A stretch of 64,000 bases of DNA, taken from NCBI GenBank assembly GCA_017852395.1, contig JAFMLE010000002.1, positions 74,552 through 138,551 on the forward strand, given 5' to 3'. Numbering within the stretch: the stretch's first letter is position 1; each line of letters begins with the position of its first letter. Positions 46,029 through 55,979 of the stretch are shown here, in pieces. The DNA comes from Flavobacteriaceae bacterium. Its GTDB lineage: Bacteria > Bacteroidota > Bacteroidia > Flavobacteriales > Flavobacteriaceae. The position numbers were made by a program, and so were the translations under genes. A model generated the notes under the pieces. The model was not told the origin of the DNA and made no database searches. It saw nothing but the letters and a program-made list of their open reading frames with translations.

Positions 46029-46036
46029 TATTTTTG
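46029..46036 (+). promoter_or_regulatory. -7 element upstream of the phoH-like gene
   Basis: TATTTTTG, exact TAnnTTTG, 48 nt before the TTG start at 46085. No matching TTG box upstream. It overlaps the interval between the two boxes of the divergent promoter. Confidence 0.35.
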
Positions 46037-46084
46037 ATCGATCACAATTAGGTATAAAAGTACGTCATTTTAAAGCAACCGCAT

Positions 46085-47038
46085 TTGAATGAAATTAAAA
46101 TAGACCTCACAGAAGTCAACCCGAGAGAATTTTTTGGTGAACAAAATGTTCATATCGACCAAATCAAATCTTTTTATCCAAAACTCAAGATTGTAGCACG
46201 CGGAAACACCATCAAGGCATTTGGCGAAACGGCCCTTTTGGAGCAGTTTGAACATAAAATAGAGCTAATGCTATTGCACTTCGGAAAATACAATGTTTTG
46301 GACACACAGACCATAGAACGTATCGTTATGGCCGACACACTGGAAGAAGCAGACTTAGACAAGGACACCAATCTGACTATAGTGCATGGTGTAGGGGGTA
46401 AAATTGTAAAAGCCCGAACCCAAAATCAAGCCAAGTTGGTTCACGCCATGAAACAAAACGATATGGTTTTTGCGATTGGCCCTGCAGGTACCGGAAAAAC
46501 CTACACCGGAGTAGCTTTGGCCGTAAAGGCACTCAAGGAAAAGCAAGTTAAAAGAATTATCCTAACACGACCTGCAGTAGAGGCCGGTGAAAACTTAGGA
46601 TTTTTACCTGGTGATCTAAAAGAAAAGCTAGACCCTTACATGCAACCTTTGTATGACGCATTGCGTGACATGATACCCCATGAAAAACTGGCAAGCCATC
46701 TCGAAAAAGGTACTATTCAAATTGCACCACTAGCTTTTATGCGGGGGCGCACCCTAGACAATGCGTTCGTGATTCTCGATGAAGGTCAGAATACGACCCA
46801 TGCACAAATGAAAATGTTTTTGACCCGAATGGGTCCAAATGCCAAATTTATGGTCACCGGAGACCCTGGTCAGATCGACCTACCAAGACGGGTTATTTCG
46901 GGGCTAAAAGAGGCGTTGTTGGTGCTCAAAGAAACCCCAGGAATAGGAATTGTTTATTTGGACGACAAAGATGTTATAAGACATCGATTGGTCAAAAAAG
47001 TCATTGAAGCCTATAAAAATATCGAACATCAAAACTGA
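46085..47038 (+). CDS. PhoH family ATPase
   Basis: 317 residues. N-terminal KH-like segment ([17 protein letters not shown] ... [13 protein letters not shown]), then a P-loop domain with Walker [12 protein letters not shown] near residue 137, [21 protein letters not shown], and Walker [11 protein letters not shown] near 232. PhoH/YbeZ proteins are ATPases linked to RNA processing and often pair with YbeY; phosphate control of bacterial members is not general. The start is TTG 46085; the nearby ATG (46089) is in another frame and stops at once. purC follows by 5 nt. Confidence 0.9.
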   Translation: MNEIKIDLTEVNPREFFGEQNVHIDQIKSFYPKLKIVARGNTIKAFGETALLEQFEHKIELMLLHFGKYNVLDTQTIERIVMADTLEEADLDKDTNLTIVHGVGGKIVKARTQNQAKLVHAMKQNDMVFAIGPAGTGKTYTGVALAVKALKEKQVKRIILTRPAVEAGENLGFLPGDLKEKLDPYMQPLYDALRDMIPHEKLASHLEKGTIQIAPLAFMRGRTLDNAFVILDEGQNTTHAQMKMFLTRMGPNAKFMVTGDPGQIDLPRRVISGLKEALLVLKETPGIGIVYLDDKDVIRHRLVKKVIEAYKNIEHQN

Positions 47039-47043
47039 GAGTT

Positions 47044-47997
47044 ATGCAAACACTAATGGAATCGGCTTTTTCATTTCCTGGTCAAATATCACATTATAAA
47101 GGAAAAGTCCGAGAAGTATACCGCTTAGAAAACGATGTCTTGATAATGATTGCTTCTGATCGACTCTCTGCCTTTGATGTTGTGATGCCCAAAGGAATTC
47201 CCTTCAAAGGGCAAATTCTCAATCAAATTGCAACTCATATGCTCGAGGCGACAAAGGATATAGTCCCCAATTGGCTTATAGCATCACCAGACCCCAATGT
47301 TTCTGTGGGTAGCGCCTGTACCCCGTTTAAGGTTGAAATGGTAATTCGAGGTTATCTATCGGGTCATGCAGCACGTGAATATAAATCGGGAAAAAGAATG
47401 CTATGTGGTGTGCCGATGCCCGAAGGGATGCACGAAAATGACCCATTTCCAGCACCAATAATTACTCCTGCGACCAAAGCAGAAAGCGGTCATGATGAAG
47501 ACATTTCGAGAGAAGAAATCATCAAACAAGGTATTGTTGCCGAAGCAGATTATTTGCAATTAGAAAAATATACGCGTGCGCTTTTCAAAAAAGGCACAGA
47601 AATGGCCGCCGATCAAGGACTTATTTTAGTAGATACTAAATACGAATTTGGAAAAGACGCTGCCGGTAACATTGTGCTTATCGATGAAATACACACCCCA
47701 GATTCATCGCGCTATTTTTATCAAGACGGTTATCAAGAGCGGCAAGAAAAAGGCGAACCTCAAAAGCAGCTCTCAAAAGAATTTGTCAGACAATGGTTGA
47801 TATCCAATGGTTTTCAGGGTTTAGAGGGGCAACGTGTTCCCTTTATGAGTGATGCCTATATCGAAACCGTATCACAGCGATATATTGAATTGTACGAACA
47901 AATTACGGGCAAAACATTTAAACCTGCTCCTGTCACAGACATCCAAAACCGTATAAGAGCTAATGTTCTCAGCTATTTAGAGGCGAATTCATTTTAA
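47044..47997 (+). CDS. purC: Phosphoribosylaminoimidazole-succinocarboxamide synthase
   Basis: 317 residues, the longer PurC/SAICAR type. ATP-dependent joining of aspartate to CAIR in purine synthesis. [30 protein letters not shown] is the N-terminal lobe; [17 protein letters not shown] and the late LVDTKYEFG ... [13 protein letters not shown] contain substrate and metal residues. It follows the phoH-like gene by 5 nt and overlaps the convergent lipase-like gene by 9 nt. Confidence 0.95.
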   Translation: MQTLMESAFSFPGQISHYKGKVREVYRLENDVLIMIASDRLSAFDVVMPKGIPFKGQILNQIATHMLEATKDIVPNWLIASPDPNVSVGSACTPFKVEMVIRGYLSGHAAREYKSGKRMLCGVPMPEGMHENDPFPAPIITPATKAESGHDEDISREEIIKQGIVAEADYLQLEKYTRALFKKGTEMAADQGLILVDTKYEFGKDAAGNIVLIDEIHTPDSSRYFYQDGYQERQEKGEPQKQLSKEFVRQWLISNGFQGLEGQRVPFMSDAYIETVSQRYIELYEQITGKTFKPAPVTDIQNRIRANVLSYLEANSF

Positions 47998-49185
47998 TCC
48001 TTCAAAAAGTTGCAAGGTCTGTTCTAAATATGGGATGATTGCCGTCTGATGGTTGTGCCCTTCAAGCGCAATATAGGTTATTGTTCCGCCCTTGTTACTG
48101 ATCGCTTCGTAGGCTGTTTGAGAATTTAAAGGAAAAACATAATCGTCCTCAGTACCATGAAAAAGCGTAATGGGTGTCTTTGGCGCCCAATCATAGCGAT
48201 CATTTTGCGCAAGGACTGTTTTGATCACGTTCGAATTTTCATCTACTAAGTCATCGAGCAGTGTGGTGGTAAAAAGTTTTTGTGGATTGGTTTCTAGCCC
48301 TTCCCAATCTGAATGCGTTTTCCAGTCGGTGATTGCTTCGAGTTGTGAAGCATAAGGTGCATTGACATAATAGGACCAAGGTTTTGATAGCTCTGAATAC
48401 AGTGTATTGTAGGTATGCAACACCCATAGATAGGTAGTCATAAAATTTAAAGGCATATCCTTCGATGCGATGGCCTTAGAAAATGCTGTTTTGTTATAAG
48501 CACCTGCTCCCAATGCTGCATGGGTCACTTTAAGACTCGTATTTTGTTCGATTTGTTGCAAAAGCGCCATGGAAGCATAGCCCCCCTCAGAATAACCTCC
48601 GATAAACAATTTTTCGGATAACTGAATTGCTTCATGGTCCAAATATTCTTTAGCAGCGCGCAACATATCCAAAGCAGAACTGCCCAAGCTCGATCCAACT
48701 TCATACGGATGTTCTAGGTCTGCTGTGGTTCCGTAGCCGATATAATCGGGCATTGCCACTATATATCCAATACCGGCTACAACAGCGCCTATCGTTGCCT
48801 CATTGCGATCTAAATTGAAATTAGAAGGGGTGTCATGATGATTACGCATGGTGCCATGTTGAAACGATATTAGTGGTAGCGGCGTATTGACAGCAGGGAT
48901 CAATAACAGTCCAGAGGCTTCGATGGTTTCATCATTGTGTTGGGTTTTATATACAATGTTATACCCCGTTACATCATTAAAATCAAACGTCAAGTCTCGT
49001 GATAAATAGATTCCGGAAAGAATGGATAATGAATTGCTCGGTACCCTTTTGATCTCAGTTGCCTCGACCAAATATTCAAAATTCGGCAGTTGGGTTTTGG
49101 CTTCTTCTTCTTCAGTTGTGGGGGTGCTTTTTTGACATGATAAAAGCAATAGAGCGAGGAGAAAAGTTAAATTTTTAAGATTCAT
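47989..49185 (-). CDS. Alpha/beta-hydrolase lipoprotein (secretory lipase-like)
   Basis: 398 residues. Lipoprotein signal: [14 protein letters not shown] with lipobox Cys17. Nucleophile elbow [14 protein letters not shown] near residue 197; preceding [10 protein letters not shown] supplies the oxyanion region; late DDYVFPL (acid) and EGHNHQTA (His) complete the triad. It resembles secretory lipases/acylhydrolases, but neither ester nor lipid specificity can be stated. Last gene of the eight-gene leftward run, 24 nt after miaA. Confidence 0.75.
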   Translation of the reverse strand: MNLKNLTFLLALLLLSCQKSTPTTEEEEAKTQLPNFEYLVEATEIKRVPSNSLSILSGIYLSRDLTFDFNDVTGYNIVYKTQHNDETIEASGLLLIPAVNTPLPLISFQHGTMRNHHDTPSNFNLDRNEATIGAVVAGIGYIVAMPDYIGYGTTADLEHPYEVGSSLGSSALDMLRAAKEYLDHEAIQLSEKLFIGGYSEGGYASMALLQQIEQNTSLKVTHAALGAGAYNKTAFSKAIASKDMPLNFMTTYLWVLHTYNTLYSELSKPWSYYVNAPYASQLEAITDWKTHSDWEGLETNPQKLFTTTLLDDLVDENSNVIKTVLAQNDRYDWAPKTPITLFHGTEDDYVFPLNSQTAYEAISNKGGTITYIALEGHNHQTAIIPYLEQTLQLFEGLK

Positions 49186-49209
49186 GAGTAAAGATTTGGA
49201 GCATTAAAT

Positions 49210-50100
49210 CTAAGATAATAAAACAGAAATTGGCGTATTTGGATCATAAAATGATTCTTCCCCATATTTTTTAAACCAGGTAATTTGACGTTTCGCATAA
49301 CGACGCGAATTGCGTTTGATACGTTCAATAACCGCAGCGCGATCGGAGTTTCCTTCCCAAAAAGGGATCCATTCTTGATACCCGACGGTTTTAAATGCGG
49401 CATGATGTTCAAAAGGTCTGAGTGCGGCAGCTTCGTTTTCAAGCCCTGCAGCGATCATTTGATCTACTCGCTTGTTAATTCGCTGATAGAGTATGTGTCG
49501 CGGCAGATCAAGGACGATGGTTTTGGTGGTAAAAAAACGATCCTTGGCTGTTTGCTCTAAAAATGAAGAATAGGGCTTTCCCGCCGCCAATGACACGCCC
49601 AATGCTCTAAAAAGCCGTTGTGGATTTTGACGATCAACGCGTTGATAATAGTCAAAATCTTTTTCCTTAAGGAGTTCTTGAAGCCCTGTGATACCGTTTG
49701 TTTTATACAAGGCGTGAAGTTGTTCTCGAACAGTTGCCGGTACCTCTGGAAAAGTATCTAGGCCTTCGATCACAGCATCGGCATATAGACCAGACCCACC
49801 TACCATTATCACGACATCATGGGTTAAAAACAACCCTTCAAGCAATGCGAGCGCATCCTTTTCGAAACGTCCTACATTGTAGGGGGTGCTGAGGCTCATA
49901 TGTTGAATAAAATGATGGGGAATTTTGGCCAATTCTAACGCGTTTGGTGGGGCGGTTCCGATATTCATTTCCCGAAAAAATTGCCGAGAATCACAAGACA
50001 CAATTTCGGTTTGATAAAATTGTGCAAGTTTAATGGCCACCTCTGTTTTGCCCACAGCAGTTGGCCCTGCAACATAAATCAGTGTTTTATTCTTATTCAT
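49210..50100 (-). CDS. miaA: tRNA dimethylallyltransferase
   Basis: 296 residues from ATG 50100 (MNKNKTLIYVAGPTAVGKTE). The six extra residues from 50118 would lie within the channel gene and are not conserved. P-loop GPTAVGKT; EIVSCDSRQFFREMNIGTAPP; VMVGGSGLYADAVIEGLD; and a C-terminal RYAKRQITWFKK are all MiaA signatures. It adds dimethylallyl to A37 of tRNAs reading U-starting codons. Its start overlaps the channel stop by 8 nt. Confidence 0.94.
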   Translation of the reverse strand: MNKNKTLIYVAGPTAVGKTEVAIKLAQFYQTEIVSCDSRQFFREMNIGTAPPNALELAKIPHHFIQHMSLSTPYNVGRFEKDALALLEGLFLTHDVVIMVGGSGLYADAVIEGLDTFPEVPATVREQLHALYKTNGITGLQELLKEKDFDYYQRVDRQNPQRLFRALGVSLAAGKPYSSFLEQTAKDRFFTTKTIVLDLPRHILYQRINKRVDQMIAAGLENEAAALRPFEHHAAFKTVGYQEWIPFWEGNSDRAAVIERIKRNSRRYAKRQITWFKKYGEESFYDPNTPISVLLS

Positions 50101-50917
50101 GATTGAGTACACTACCACATTGATGGCAATATTTTGCTTGATCTTTATGGTTGTCAGTCAAACAGTTGGGGCAGACTTGTGTATTGGAATCTGTCACCCT
50201 TTTGCTTGAAAACTCAGCGGTTACTATGCCGGTTGGAACCGCGATTATTCCATAACCCATTATCATTATTATTGCAGCGATAAATTGCCCCAAATTACTC
50301 GCTGGCGCAATGTCGCCATATCCAACGGTTGTTAAGGTTACGATACACCAATATATGCTTCTCGGAATGCTTGTAAAACCACTGGCATCACTTTCGACCA
50401 AATACATGATGGTACCAAAGATGACGCACAGGATCAGCACCCCAAACATGAATACCAAAATTTTTGCTTTTGAGGCCTTTAGTGCACGCATTAGGCTGTT
50501 GGATTCCCCAATATAGCGGGTGAGTTTTAAGATCCTAAATACCCGCAACAAGCGAAGGGCACGAAGTGCAATTAGCGATTGCGTACCTGTAAAAATTATG
50601 GCAATATATTTGGGCAGGGTAGAGAGTAGGTCAATGATTCCATAAAAACTAAAAATGTATTTAAAAGGATTGCGAACGGCCACGATTCGCAAAACATACT
50701 CGATACTAAACAGTATGGTGATGACCCATTCGGCCCAGTGAAACCAGTCTTTGAATGCTTGGTCAATGGATGGCACACTTTCTAAGGCGACTAATAATAC
50801 ACTTAACACGATGAAAATCAACAACAACACATCGAAGAGTTTGCCCATGGGGGTGTCGGCTTCATAAATGATTTCATGCAATTTGTGTTGAAAAGTGCTA
50901 AATGTTGGTGTTCCCAT
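50093..50917 (-). CDS. Voltage-gated-type potassium channel with C-terminal zinc ribbon
   Basis: 274 residues. Six-helix voltage-gated ion channel layout: S4-like LRALRLLRVFRILKLTRYIG with regularly spaced arginines, selectivity filter TLTTVGYGDIAPAS near residue 195, and S6 after it. The last ~30 residues form a zinc-ribbon-like module, CPNC ... CHQCG, facing the cytoplasm. The channel part is an ordinary K+ channel; the tail is less usual and may sense metal or redox state (inference). Lies between the exonuclease fusion (26-nt gap) and miaA (8-nt overlap). Confidence 0.85.
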   Translation of the reverse strand: MGTPTFSTFQHKLHEIIYEADTPMGKLFDVLLLIFIVLSVLLVALESVPSIDQAFKDWFHWAEWVITILFSIEYVLRIVAVRNPFKYIFSFYGIIDLLSTLPKYIAIIFTGTQSLIALRALRLLRVFRILKLTRYIGESNSLMRALKASKAKILVFMFGVLILCVIFGTIMYLVESDASGFTSIPRSIYWCIVTLTTVGYGDIAPASNLGQFIAAIIMIMGYGIIAVPTGIVTAEFSSKRVTDSNTQVCPNCLTDNHKDQAKYCHQCGSVLNHE

Positions 50918-50943
50918 TTTTTAAAATTACAAAATTTCTAATG

Positions 50944-52317
50944 TTAGGCGACTGTAGGCAGCTGGATGAGTTTGTGGTACTTTTTCTTTTCCAATAGGCT
51001 TCTTATAAGTGCCCTACAATCGGGATTATCATCCATGGCAATCAATCGTGAATTGATTTTGTCCAATGTTTTGATTTGATGATTCAATTCATAATATCCA
51101 TACCCCTTAAAACAATGATTATCAATGAGTATAAAACTATATTCACCTTTTTGACGCCCATAATCGATGATTAAGAAATTTGGGTAGGGATAGGTAAGGT
51201 CGTTTTTTAATTCTGATATTTTTTTATTATAATCTTCAGGATGCTCTTCACCGGTGCAGGCACCGCTGCATTTTTTCAAATCATAATCCATGCAACGTGC
51301 TTTATTATTGGTTAGCGCGGTTTTGTTTTGGCACAAATCATAATAATCGATCCAATGCAAAAGACGTTCACTTGCACTTTTTTTATTTTTAAAAACCAGC
51401 AGATATTGCTGGTCTACATGTACCTGTTCTAAAATCAAATTTTGATATCCCTCCAAATCAGTTTCTAATCGTATGCCCATGGGGAAAATTCGATATTTAA
51501 GGGCATGATTGAGTAGGGGTTGATTTTTTTTGATTTCGTTCTGTTCCTTGAGAAGCGCAATAAATTCACTACCTGTCTTTTCAAAGGTGACTTGGGTAAG
51601 CTGACTTTTTATCTTTTGACTTTTCTGGTTTTTACTGGTTAGGTGCGTAAGAATTCGCTTTTTGATGTTGTTGCTTTTGCCAATATAGACCAGTTCTTGA
51701 TTTTGATTGTAGATATAATAGACCCCACGATCGGTGGGTAAGGTGTCTAATAATTTATGGTGTGCTAGGGGCAATCGGTTTTTAGAAAAGGTCCTAATTT
51801 GGGTTTTTAGGATGTGCTTTTCTGCGTCTTTTTCGAGTAGCAATTGAAACAATTTTAGTGTTGCAAGCGCATCGCCTTGAGCGCGGTGTCGATCACTGAT
51901 CGGAATGCCCAAAGCACGCGCAAGTTTTCCGAGTTTAAACGATGCTTGTTCTGGGTACAGCAGCTGCGAAAGATTAACAGTACAGAGAGATTGACGATGA
52001 TAATCATACCCCAGTCTTCGAAATTCGGTTTGTAAAATACGACAGTCAAAATCTGCATTGTGAGCGACCAAGATACAGTCTTCTGTGATTTCAATAATGC
52101 GCTTGGCGATTTCAAAAAATCGAGGTGCGTTTTGAAGCATTTTCTGATGAATCCCGGTCAATTTTTCTACAAAGGGTTGAATGGGCCGTTCTGGATTGAT
52201 CAAAGACACCAGTTGGTCGGTTACCTTCGCGCCATCAAATTGGTATATGGCGATTTCGGTAATGCCTTCTTCGTCAAATTTACCTCCGGTAGTTTCTATG
52301 TCAAGAACGGCATACAT
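50944..52317 (-). CDS. DEDD exonuclease fused to GIY-YIG/UvrC-like nuclease
   Basis: 457 residues from ATG 52317; the TTG at 52320 is an alternative. Residues 1-165 are an epsilon-type 3'-5' exonuclease: YAVLDIETTGG (motif I), VAHNADFDCRIL (II), and HRAQGDALAT (III, HxAxxD). Residues about 200-280 are a GIY-YIG domain (GVYYIYNQNQELVYIGKS ... KKRILTH). Beyond it are four cysteines (DLCQNK ... RCMDYDLKKCSGAC) like the Fe-S-binding region of UvrC/Cho. The protein probably incises and trims damaged DNA outside the UvrABC pathway. The start overlaps the yggS stop by 1 nt. Confidence 0.85.
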   Translation of the reverse strand: MYAVLDIETTGGKFDEEGITEIAIYQFDGAKVTDQLVSLINPERPIQPFVEKLTGIHQKMLQNAPRFFEIAKRIIEITEDCILVAHNADFDCRILQTEFRRLGYDYHRQSLCTVNLSQLLYPEQASFKLGKLARALGIPISDRHRAQGDALATLKLFQLLLEKDAEKHILKTQIRTFSKNRLPLAHHKLLDTLPTDRGVYYIYNQNQELVYIGKSNNIKKRILTHLTSKNQKSQKIKSQLTQVTFEKTGSEFIALLKEQNEIKKNQPLLNHALKYRIFPMGIRLETDLEGYQNLILEQVHVDQQYLLVFKNKKSASERLLHWIDYYDLCQNKTALTNNKARCMDYDLKKCSGACTGEEHPEDYNKKISELKNDLTYPYPNFLIIDYGRQKGEYSFILIDNHCFKGYGYYELNHQIKTLDKINSRLIAMDDNPDCRALIRSLLEKKKYHKLIQLPTVA

Positions 52318-52970
52318 CAACTATAGTTTCGTTCACCAAAAATTTTACTTCCAACACGGATCATTGTACTACCTTGTGCTATGGCCAATTCATAATCGCC
52401 GCTCATACCCATAGAAAGGGTGTCAAAAGTTTCCATATTTGCGGCAGCACGGTCATAAAGCGCTTTGAGAAACGCAAATTCCTCACTTACTTGTTGTAGG
52501 TTTGAGGTAAAACTTGCCATACCCATCAATCCTTTAAAAACAATGTTTGGATAGGTTTCTTTTTCAGAAAGAATTTTTTCCAACTCAGAATCTGAAAGGC
52601 CAAATTTGGTGCTTTCTTGTGCGATATGAATTTGAAGCAAACAAGGGATTTTTCGGTTGTTTTTTGCAGCTTGCTTATCAATTTCTTTCAGTAATCTTTC
52701 GCTATCGACTCCATGAATCAAGTGCACAAAAGGGGCGATGTATTTGACTTTGTTACGTTGCAAATGACCGATCATGTGCCATTGAATGTCTTTGGATAGC
52801 GCCTCCCATTTTGACACCAACTCTTGAACTTTGTTTTCTCCAAAAATTCGATGCCCGGTATTATAAACCGCTTTCAAATCTTCTAAGGGCTTTGTTTTTG
52901 ACACAGCAACTAACGTAACGTGGGAGGGTAAACTTTGTAAAAGCGTGTTTAAATTATCCGAAATATTCAT
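52317..52970 (-). CDS. YggS family PLP homeostasis protein
   Basis: 217 residues, alanine-racemase-like barrel. PLP lysine Lys25 in VAVSKTKPLEDL; GENKVQELVSKWEAL; WHMIGHLQRNKVKYI; and the late GMSGDYELAIAQGSTMIRVGSKIFG bind the cofactor phosphate. Members buffer free PLP and affect amino-acid metabolism and have no established catalytic reaction. Sits between DUF1015 (21-nt gap) and the exonuclease fusion (1-nt overlap). Confidence 0.93.
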   Translation of the reverse strand: MNISDNLNTLLQSLPSHVTLVAVSKTKPLEDLKAVYNTGHRIFGENKVQELVSKWEALSKDIQWHMIGHLQRNKVKYIAPFVHLIHGVDSERLLKEIDKQAAKNNRKIPCLLQIHIAQESTKFGLSDSELEKILSEKETYPNIVFKGLMGMASFTSNLQQVSEEFAFLKALYDRAAANMETFDTLSMGMSGDYELAIAQGSTMIRVGSKIFGERNYS

Positions 52971-52991
52971 ACGGCAAAGATATTGAATGTC

Positions 52992-54113
52992 CTAAAGCGG
53001 ACTGATAAAGTGGCCTGTTAATAGTTTTGGGTGCAAATAGGTTGTTTTTGGTGGTACTTGTTCATGGGCATTGGCTACTTCTTTGATTTTTGAAAAGTCC
53101 AATGGGTTGTAAATACAACAAAAATCAGGTTTTTTCTTTGTAAAGGCTAGTGTGAGATTTTGTCGATTTTTTCGAGGATAATAGCCGATATCGGGACTCA
53201 TATTTTCGAGCAATTGATACAATCGAAACAACAAGGGGTAGGGGTCTCCGTTGTTTTCAATTTGAAACGTTTGTTCTCCCAATCTAAATACAATAGGGGC
53301 GTGAACATTGGGTAGCGTTTCTGGAGGACAAGCACTCAATGTGCCAAGCGCTTTAAAAATGTCAGCATGGGCCGTAGCTGCTATTTTTTCAATATACCAA
53401 TAGAAGCTAGATACTTTTATTTGATCGTCAGGCAAAATATAACTGAGCAATTTGGCCTGCTTTGGCGTATGATCAAATTGGCATGCATACTGCAAAGCTG
53501 CTGCGCGGTGGTGCCCATCTACCAAGTAGCAATTTTTGATATCCGCAAAAAGGGCTTCCAATTGCTGTTGGTTGCTGATGCGATCAATTTGCCACAAGCG
53601 ATGGGTTCGTTTGTTAAACTCAAAACTCATGGTGCATGGATTTGCACTAATTTCTAACATAAATCTTGATAGTGCTTCTGAAGCGTCAACGGCAGCTACT
53701 ATAGGTTCGGCCTGGTAGTTAACCTCGAGGAGGTATTCGCCCAGCTTTTGGATGCGCTTTTTAAAGGTGCCCTCATGGGTCAACAAACGACCTGCTCGAA
53801 TCGCTTTTATAGGAAGTCCACAAACAATTCCCGTATAGGTTCGGTCTTTGGATACAATTTGATAAAGCCAATAGCCGTTTGAAAATTTTGTATATACTCC
53901 ATTATCAATTGCCTTTTGATAGGCGGTTGCAATTGCACGGTTTTTAGAAACCGAATTGCCGGTCGTTTTGGGTTCGAGAAGGTTAAAAAAGGAATTTGAT
54001 TCTGTTTTTTTAATTTGCTCCCGCTCTTTTTTAGAATAGGTATTATAGGCATTGATCACGGTCCGTGATGGATTTACGGGCAGGTAGATTTGAAGGGGTT
54101 CTATAAGTGCCAT
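52992..54113 (-). CDS. DUF1015 family protein
   Basis: 373 residues, the usual DUF1015 length. The family is uncharacterised. Landmarks: INAYNTYSKKEREQIKKTE near the N-terminus, GNSVSKNRAIATAYQKAID, and NCYLVDGHHRAAALQYA near residue 199. The DGHHRxAA motif resembles the active region of the ParB/sulfiredoxin fold, which in SerK-type enzymes phosphorylates serine. That relation is an inference from a short motif. It is coupled to the 3-hydroxyacyl-CoA dehydrogenase gene (1-nt overlap) and followed by yggS, a grouping I recall as common in Flavobacteriia. Confidence 0.82.
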   Translation of the reverse strand: MALIEPLQIYLPVNPSRTVINAYNTYSKKEREQIKKTESNSFFNLLEPKTTGNSVSKNRAIATAYQKAIDNGVYTKFSNGYWLYQIVSKDRTYTGIVCGLPIKAIRAGRLLTHEGTFKKRIQKLGEYLLEVNYQAEPIVAAVDASEALSRFMLEISANPCTMSFEFNKRTHRLWQIDRISNQQQLEALFADIKNCYLVDGHHRAAALQYACQFDHTPKQAKLLSYILPDDQIKVSSFYWYIEKIAATAHADIFKALGTLSACPPETLPNVHAPIVFRLGEQTFQIENNGDPYPLLFRLYQLLENMSPDIGYYPRKNRQNLTLAFTKKKPDFCCIYNPLDFSKIKEVANAHEQVPPKTTYLHPKLLTGHFISPL

Positions 54114-55003
54114 TAGGGGTGGTTTTTATAGGCTACTTCAGGGTTTTTTGGATCGTTGGTATACGCATAAAACCCACGACCTGATTTGACACCCAAATGT
54201 CCAGCTTGTACCATTTCTATTAGAATAGGGTGGGGTTGATAATGGGGTTTTTTAAGCCCATCGTATAAGACTTCAAGAATGGATAGGCATACATCCAGTC
54301 CAATAAAATCAGCCAACTGCAAGGGGCCCATGGGATGTCCCATGCCCAGTTTCATAACTGCATCAATACCTGCAACGTCGCTAACATTTTCTCCCAAGGT
54401 TCTAATTGCCTCATTGATCATTGGTAAAAGGACCCTATTGGCCACAAAGCCCGGTGCATCATTGGCCAATATTCCGGTCTTACCAAGTTGTGTTGCCAAT
54501 GCTTTTATTGTCGTTAGCGTTTCTTCTGAAGTTGCATCTCCCTTAATGATTTCTACCAAAGGCATGATGGGTACCGGATTAAAAAAGTGCATACCCACTA
54601 CCTTGTCTTGGCGATCTGTAAAATTTGCTAAAATATTTATCGATATAGACGACGTATTGCTGGCCAAAAGGCAAGTAGTTGGGGTCAGCTTTGAGAACTG
54701 CTCAAATACGATTTTTTTGACCTGAAGATTTTCACTAACCGCTTCGAGCACCAAATCGGCATTCTTATAATAATTTGCAGGTTCTGTTGTAAAAACAAGA
54801 CGGTCAAGTGAAGCCGTCAATAAATTAGTATCAATTTTTTCTTTGTCGCGGAGGCGCTCAAGATTTTTTTTGATGGTTGCTGCTGCTCGGTCTAACTGTT
54901 GCTTATTTTGATCGGTCAAGGCGACATTAAAGCCCTGCTGTGCAAAAACATGAGCAATACCATTGCCCATGGTCCCCGCACCAACAACTACAATATTTTT
55001 CAT
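54113..55003 (-). CDS. 3-hydroxybutyryl-CoA dehydrogenase
   Basis: 296 residues, single-function HAD (hydroxyacyl-CoA dehydrogenase). NAD motif VVGAGTMGNGIAHVFAQQG; catalytic His/Glu in VGMHFFNPVPIMPLVEII; CoA region NDAPGFVANRVLLPMINEA; C-terminal GMGHPMGPLQLADFIGLDVC. It oxidises 3-hydroxyacyl-CoA, in butyrate metabolism or short-chain beta-oxidation. No thiolase or crotonase gene is nearby. Overlaps the Gfo/Idh gene by 4 nt. Confidence 0.9.
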   Translation of the reverse strand: MKNIVVVGAGTMGNGIAHVFAQQGFNVALTDQNKQQLDRAAATIKKNLERLRDKEKIDTNLLTASLDRLVFTTEPANYYKNADLVLEAVSENLQVKKIVFEQFSKLTPTTCLLASNTSSISINILANFTDRQDKVVGMHFFNPVPIMPLVEIIKGDATSEETLTTIKALATQLGKTGILANDAPGFVANRVLLPMINEAIRTLGENVSDVAGIDAVMKLGMGHPMGPLQLADFIGLDVCLSILEVLYDGLKKPHYQPHPILIEMVQAGHLGVKSGRGFYAYTNDPKNPEVAYKNHP

Positions 55004-55968
55004 GTTTTGGAATATGATTGAATAACTTGATGGGCCACCTCCAGCGCTCGAGCGCCATTTTCTAAGGAGACCACAGGTGTTTGATCTTCATTTATAGCGT
55101 GTGCAAAGGCATTGAGTTCTTCGAGTATGGCATTAGAGCTCTCAATTTTTGGGTTTTCAAAATAGATCTGTTTCTTATTGCCTTCAGCATTTTGCAAAAT
55201 CATTGCAAATGCTTCGGGCGAATCGGGGGCATCTTTCATTTTAACCACTTCGACACTTTTGGCCAAAAAATCCACTGCGATATAGGCATCTTTTTGAAAA
55301 AACCGGCTTTTACGCATATTTTTTAATGAAATACGGCTGGCGGTGAGGTTGGCAACACAGCCGTTCTCGAATTCAATCCGGGCATTTGCTATATCTGGCG
55401 TATCACTAATTACCGCGACACCAGAAGCGGTTACCGTTTTTACTTTAGAATCGACGACACTCAATATGATATCGATATCATGGATCATTAGATCCAGAAC
55501 CACGGGTACATCGGTACCCCTTGGATTAAATTCGGCTAAGCGATGGGTTTCGATAAACATCGGCGCAGTAATGTGTGGTTTTGCTGCGCAAAAGGCGGGA
55601 TTAAACCGTTCGACATGGCCGACCTGTCCTTTGCAGTTATGCGCTGAGGCCATCTCGATAAGCGTGTGGGCGTCCTCGATGTTTTGGGTGATGGGTTTTT
55701 CTATAAAAATGTGTTTGCCAGCAAGCAATGCTTTTTGTGCAACCTCAAAATGGGCCAGTGTTGGCGTTACGATATCGACAACATCTACAGCGTCGATGAG
55801 TGCTTCTAGGCTATCAAATTTTGTATAGCCTTCTTTTTCGGATAGTGATCGGGCAAGTTTTGTATCGGCATCATAAAAACCGACAAGCTCGTAAGCGGAG
55901 GATTGCTTTAAGAGGTTAAGGTGAATCTTGCCGAGGTGCCCAGCACCAATTACGCCTGCTTTTAGCAT
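55000..55968 (-). CDS. Gfo/Idh/MocA family oxidoreductase
   Basis: 322 residues. Rossmann start AGVIGAGHLGKIHLNLL, the family lysine in IFIEKPITQNIEDAHTLI, and the C-terminal beta-sheet domain with DIDIILSVVDSKV. Substrates are usually sugars or polyols oxidised at a ring carbon; nothing here identifies one. First gene of the leftward run down to 47989. Confidence 0.85.
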   Translation of the reverse strand: MLKAGVIGAGHLGKIHLNLLKQSSAYELVGFYDADTKLARSLSEKEGYTKFDSLEALIDAVDVVDIVTPTLAHFEVAQKALLAGKHIFIEKPITQNIEDAHTLIEMASAHNCKGQVGHVERFNPAFCAAKPHITAPMFIETHRLAEFNPRGTDVPVVLDLMIHDIDIILSVVDSKVKTVTASGVAVISDTPDIANARIEFENGCVANLTASRISLKNMRKSRFFQKDAYIAVDFLAKSVEVVKMKDAPDSPEAFAMILQNAEGNKKQIYFENPKIESSNAILEELNAFAHAINEDQTPVVSLENGARALEVAHQVIQSYSKT

Positions 55969-55979
55969 TTTCTTTTTCT

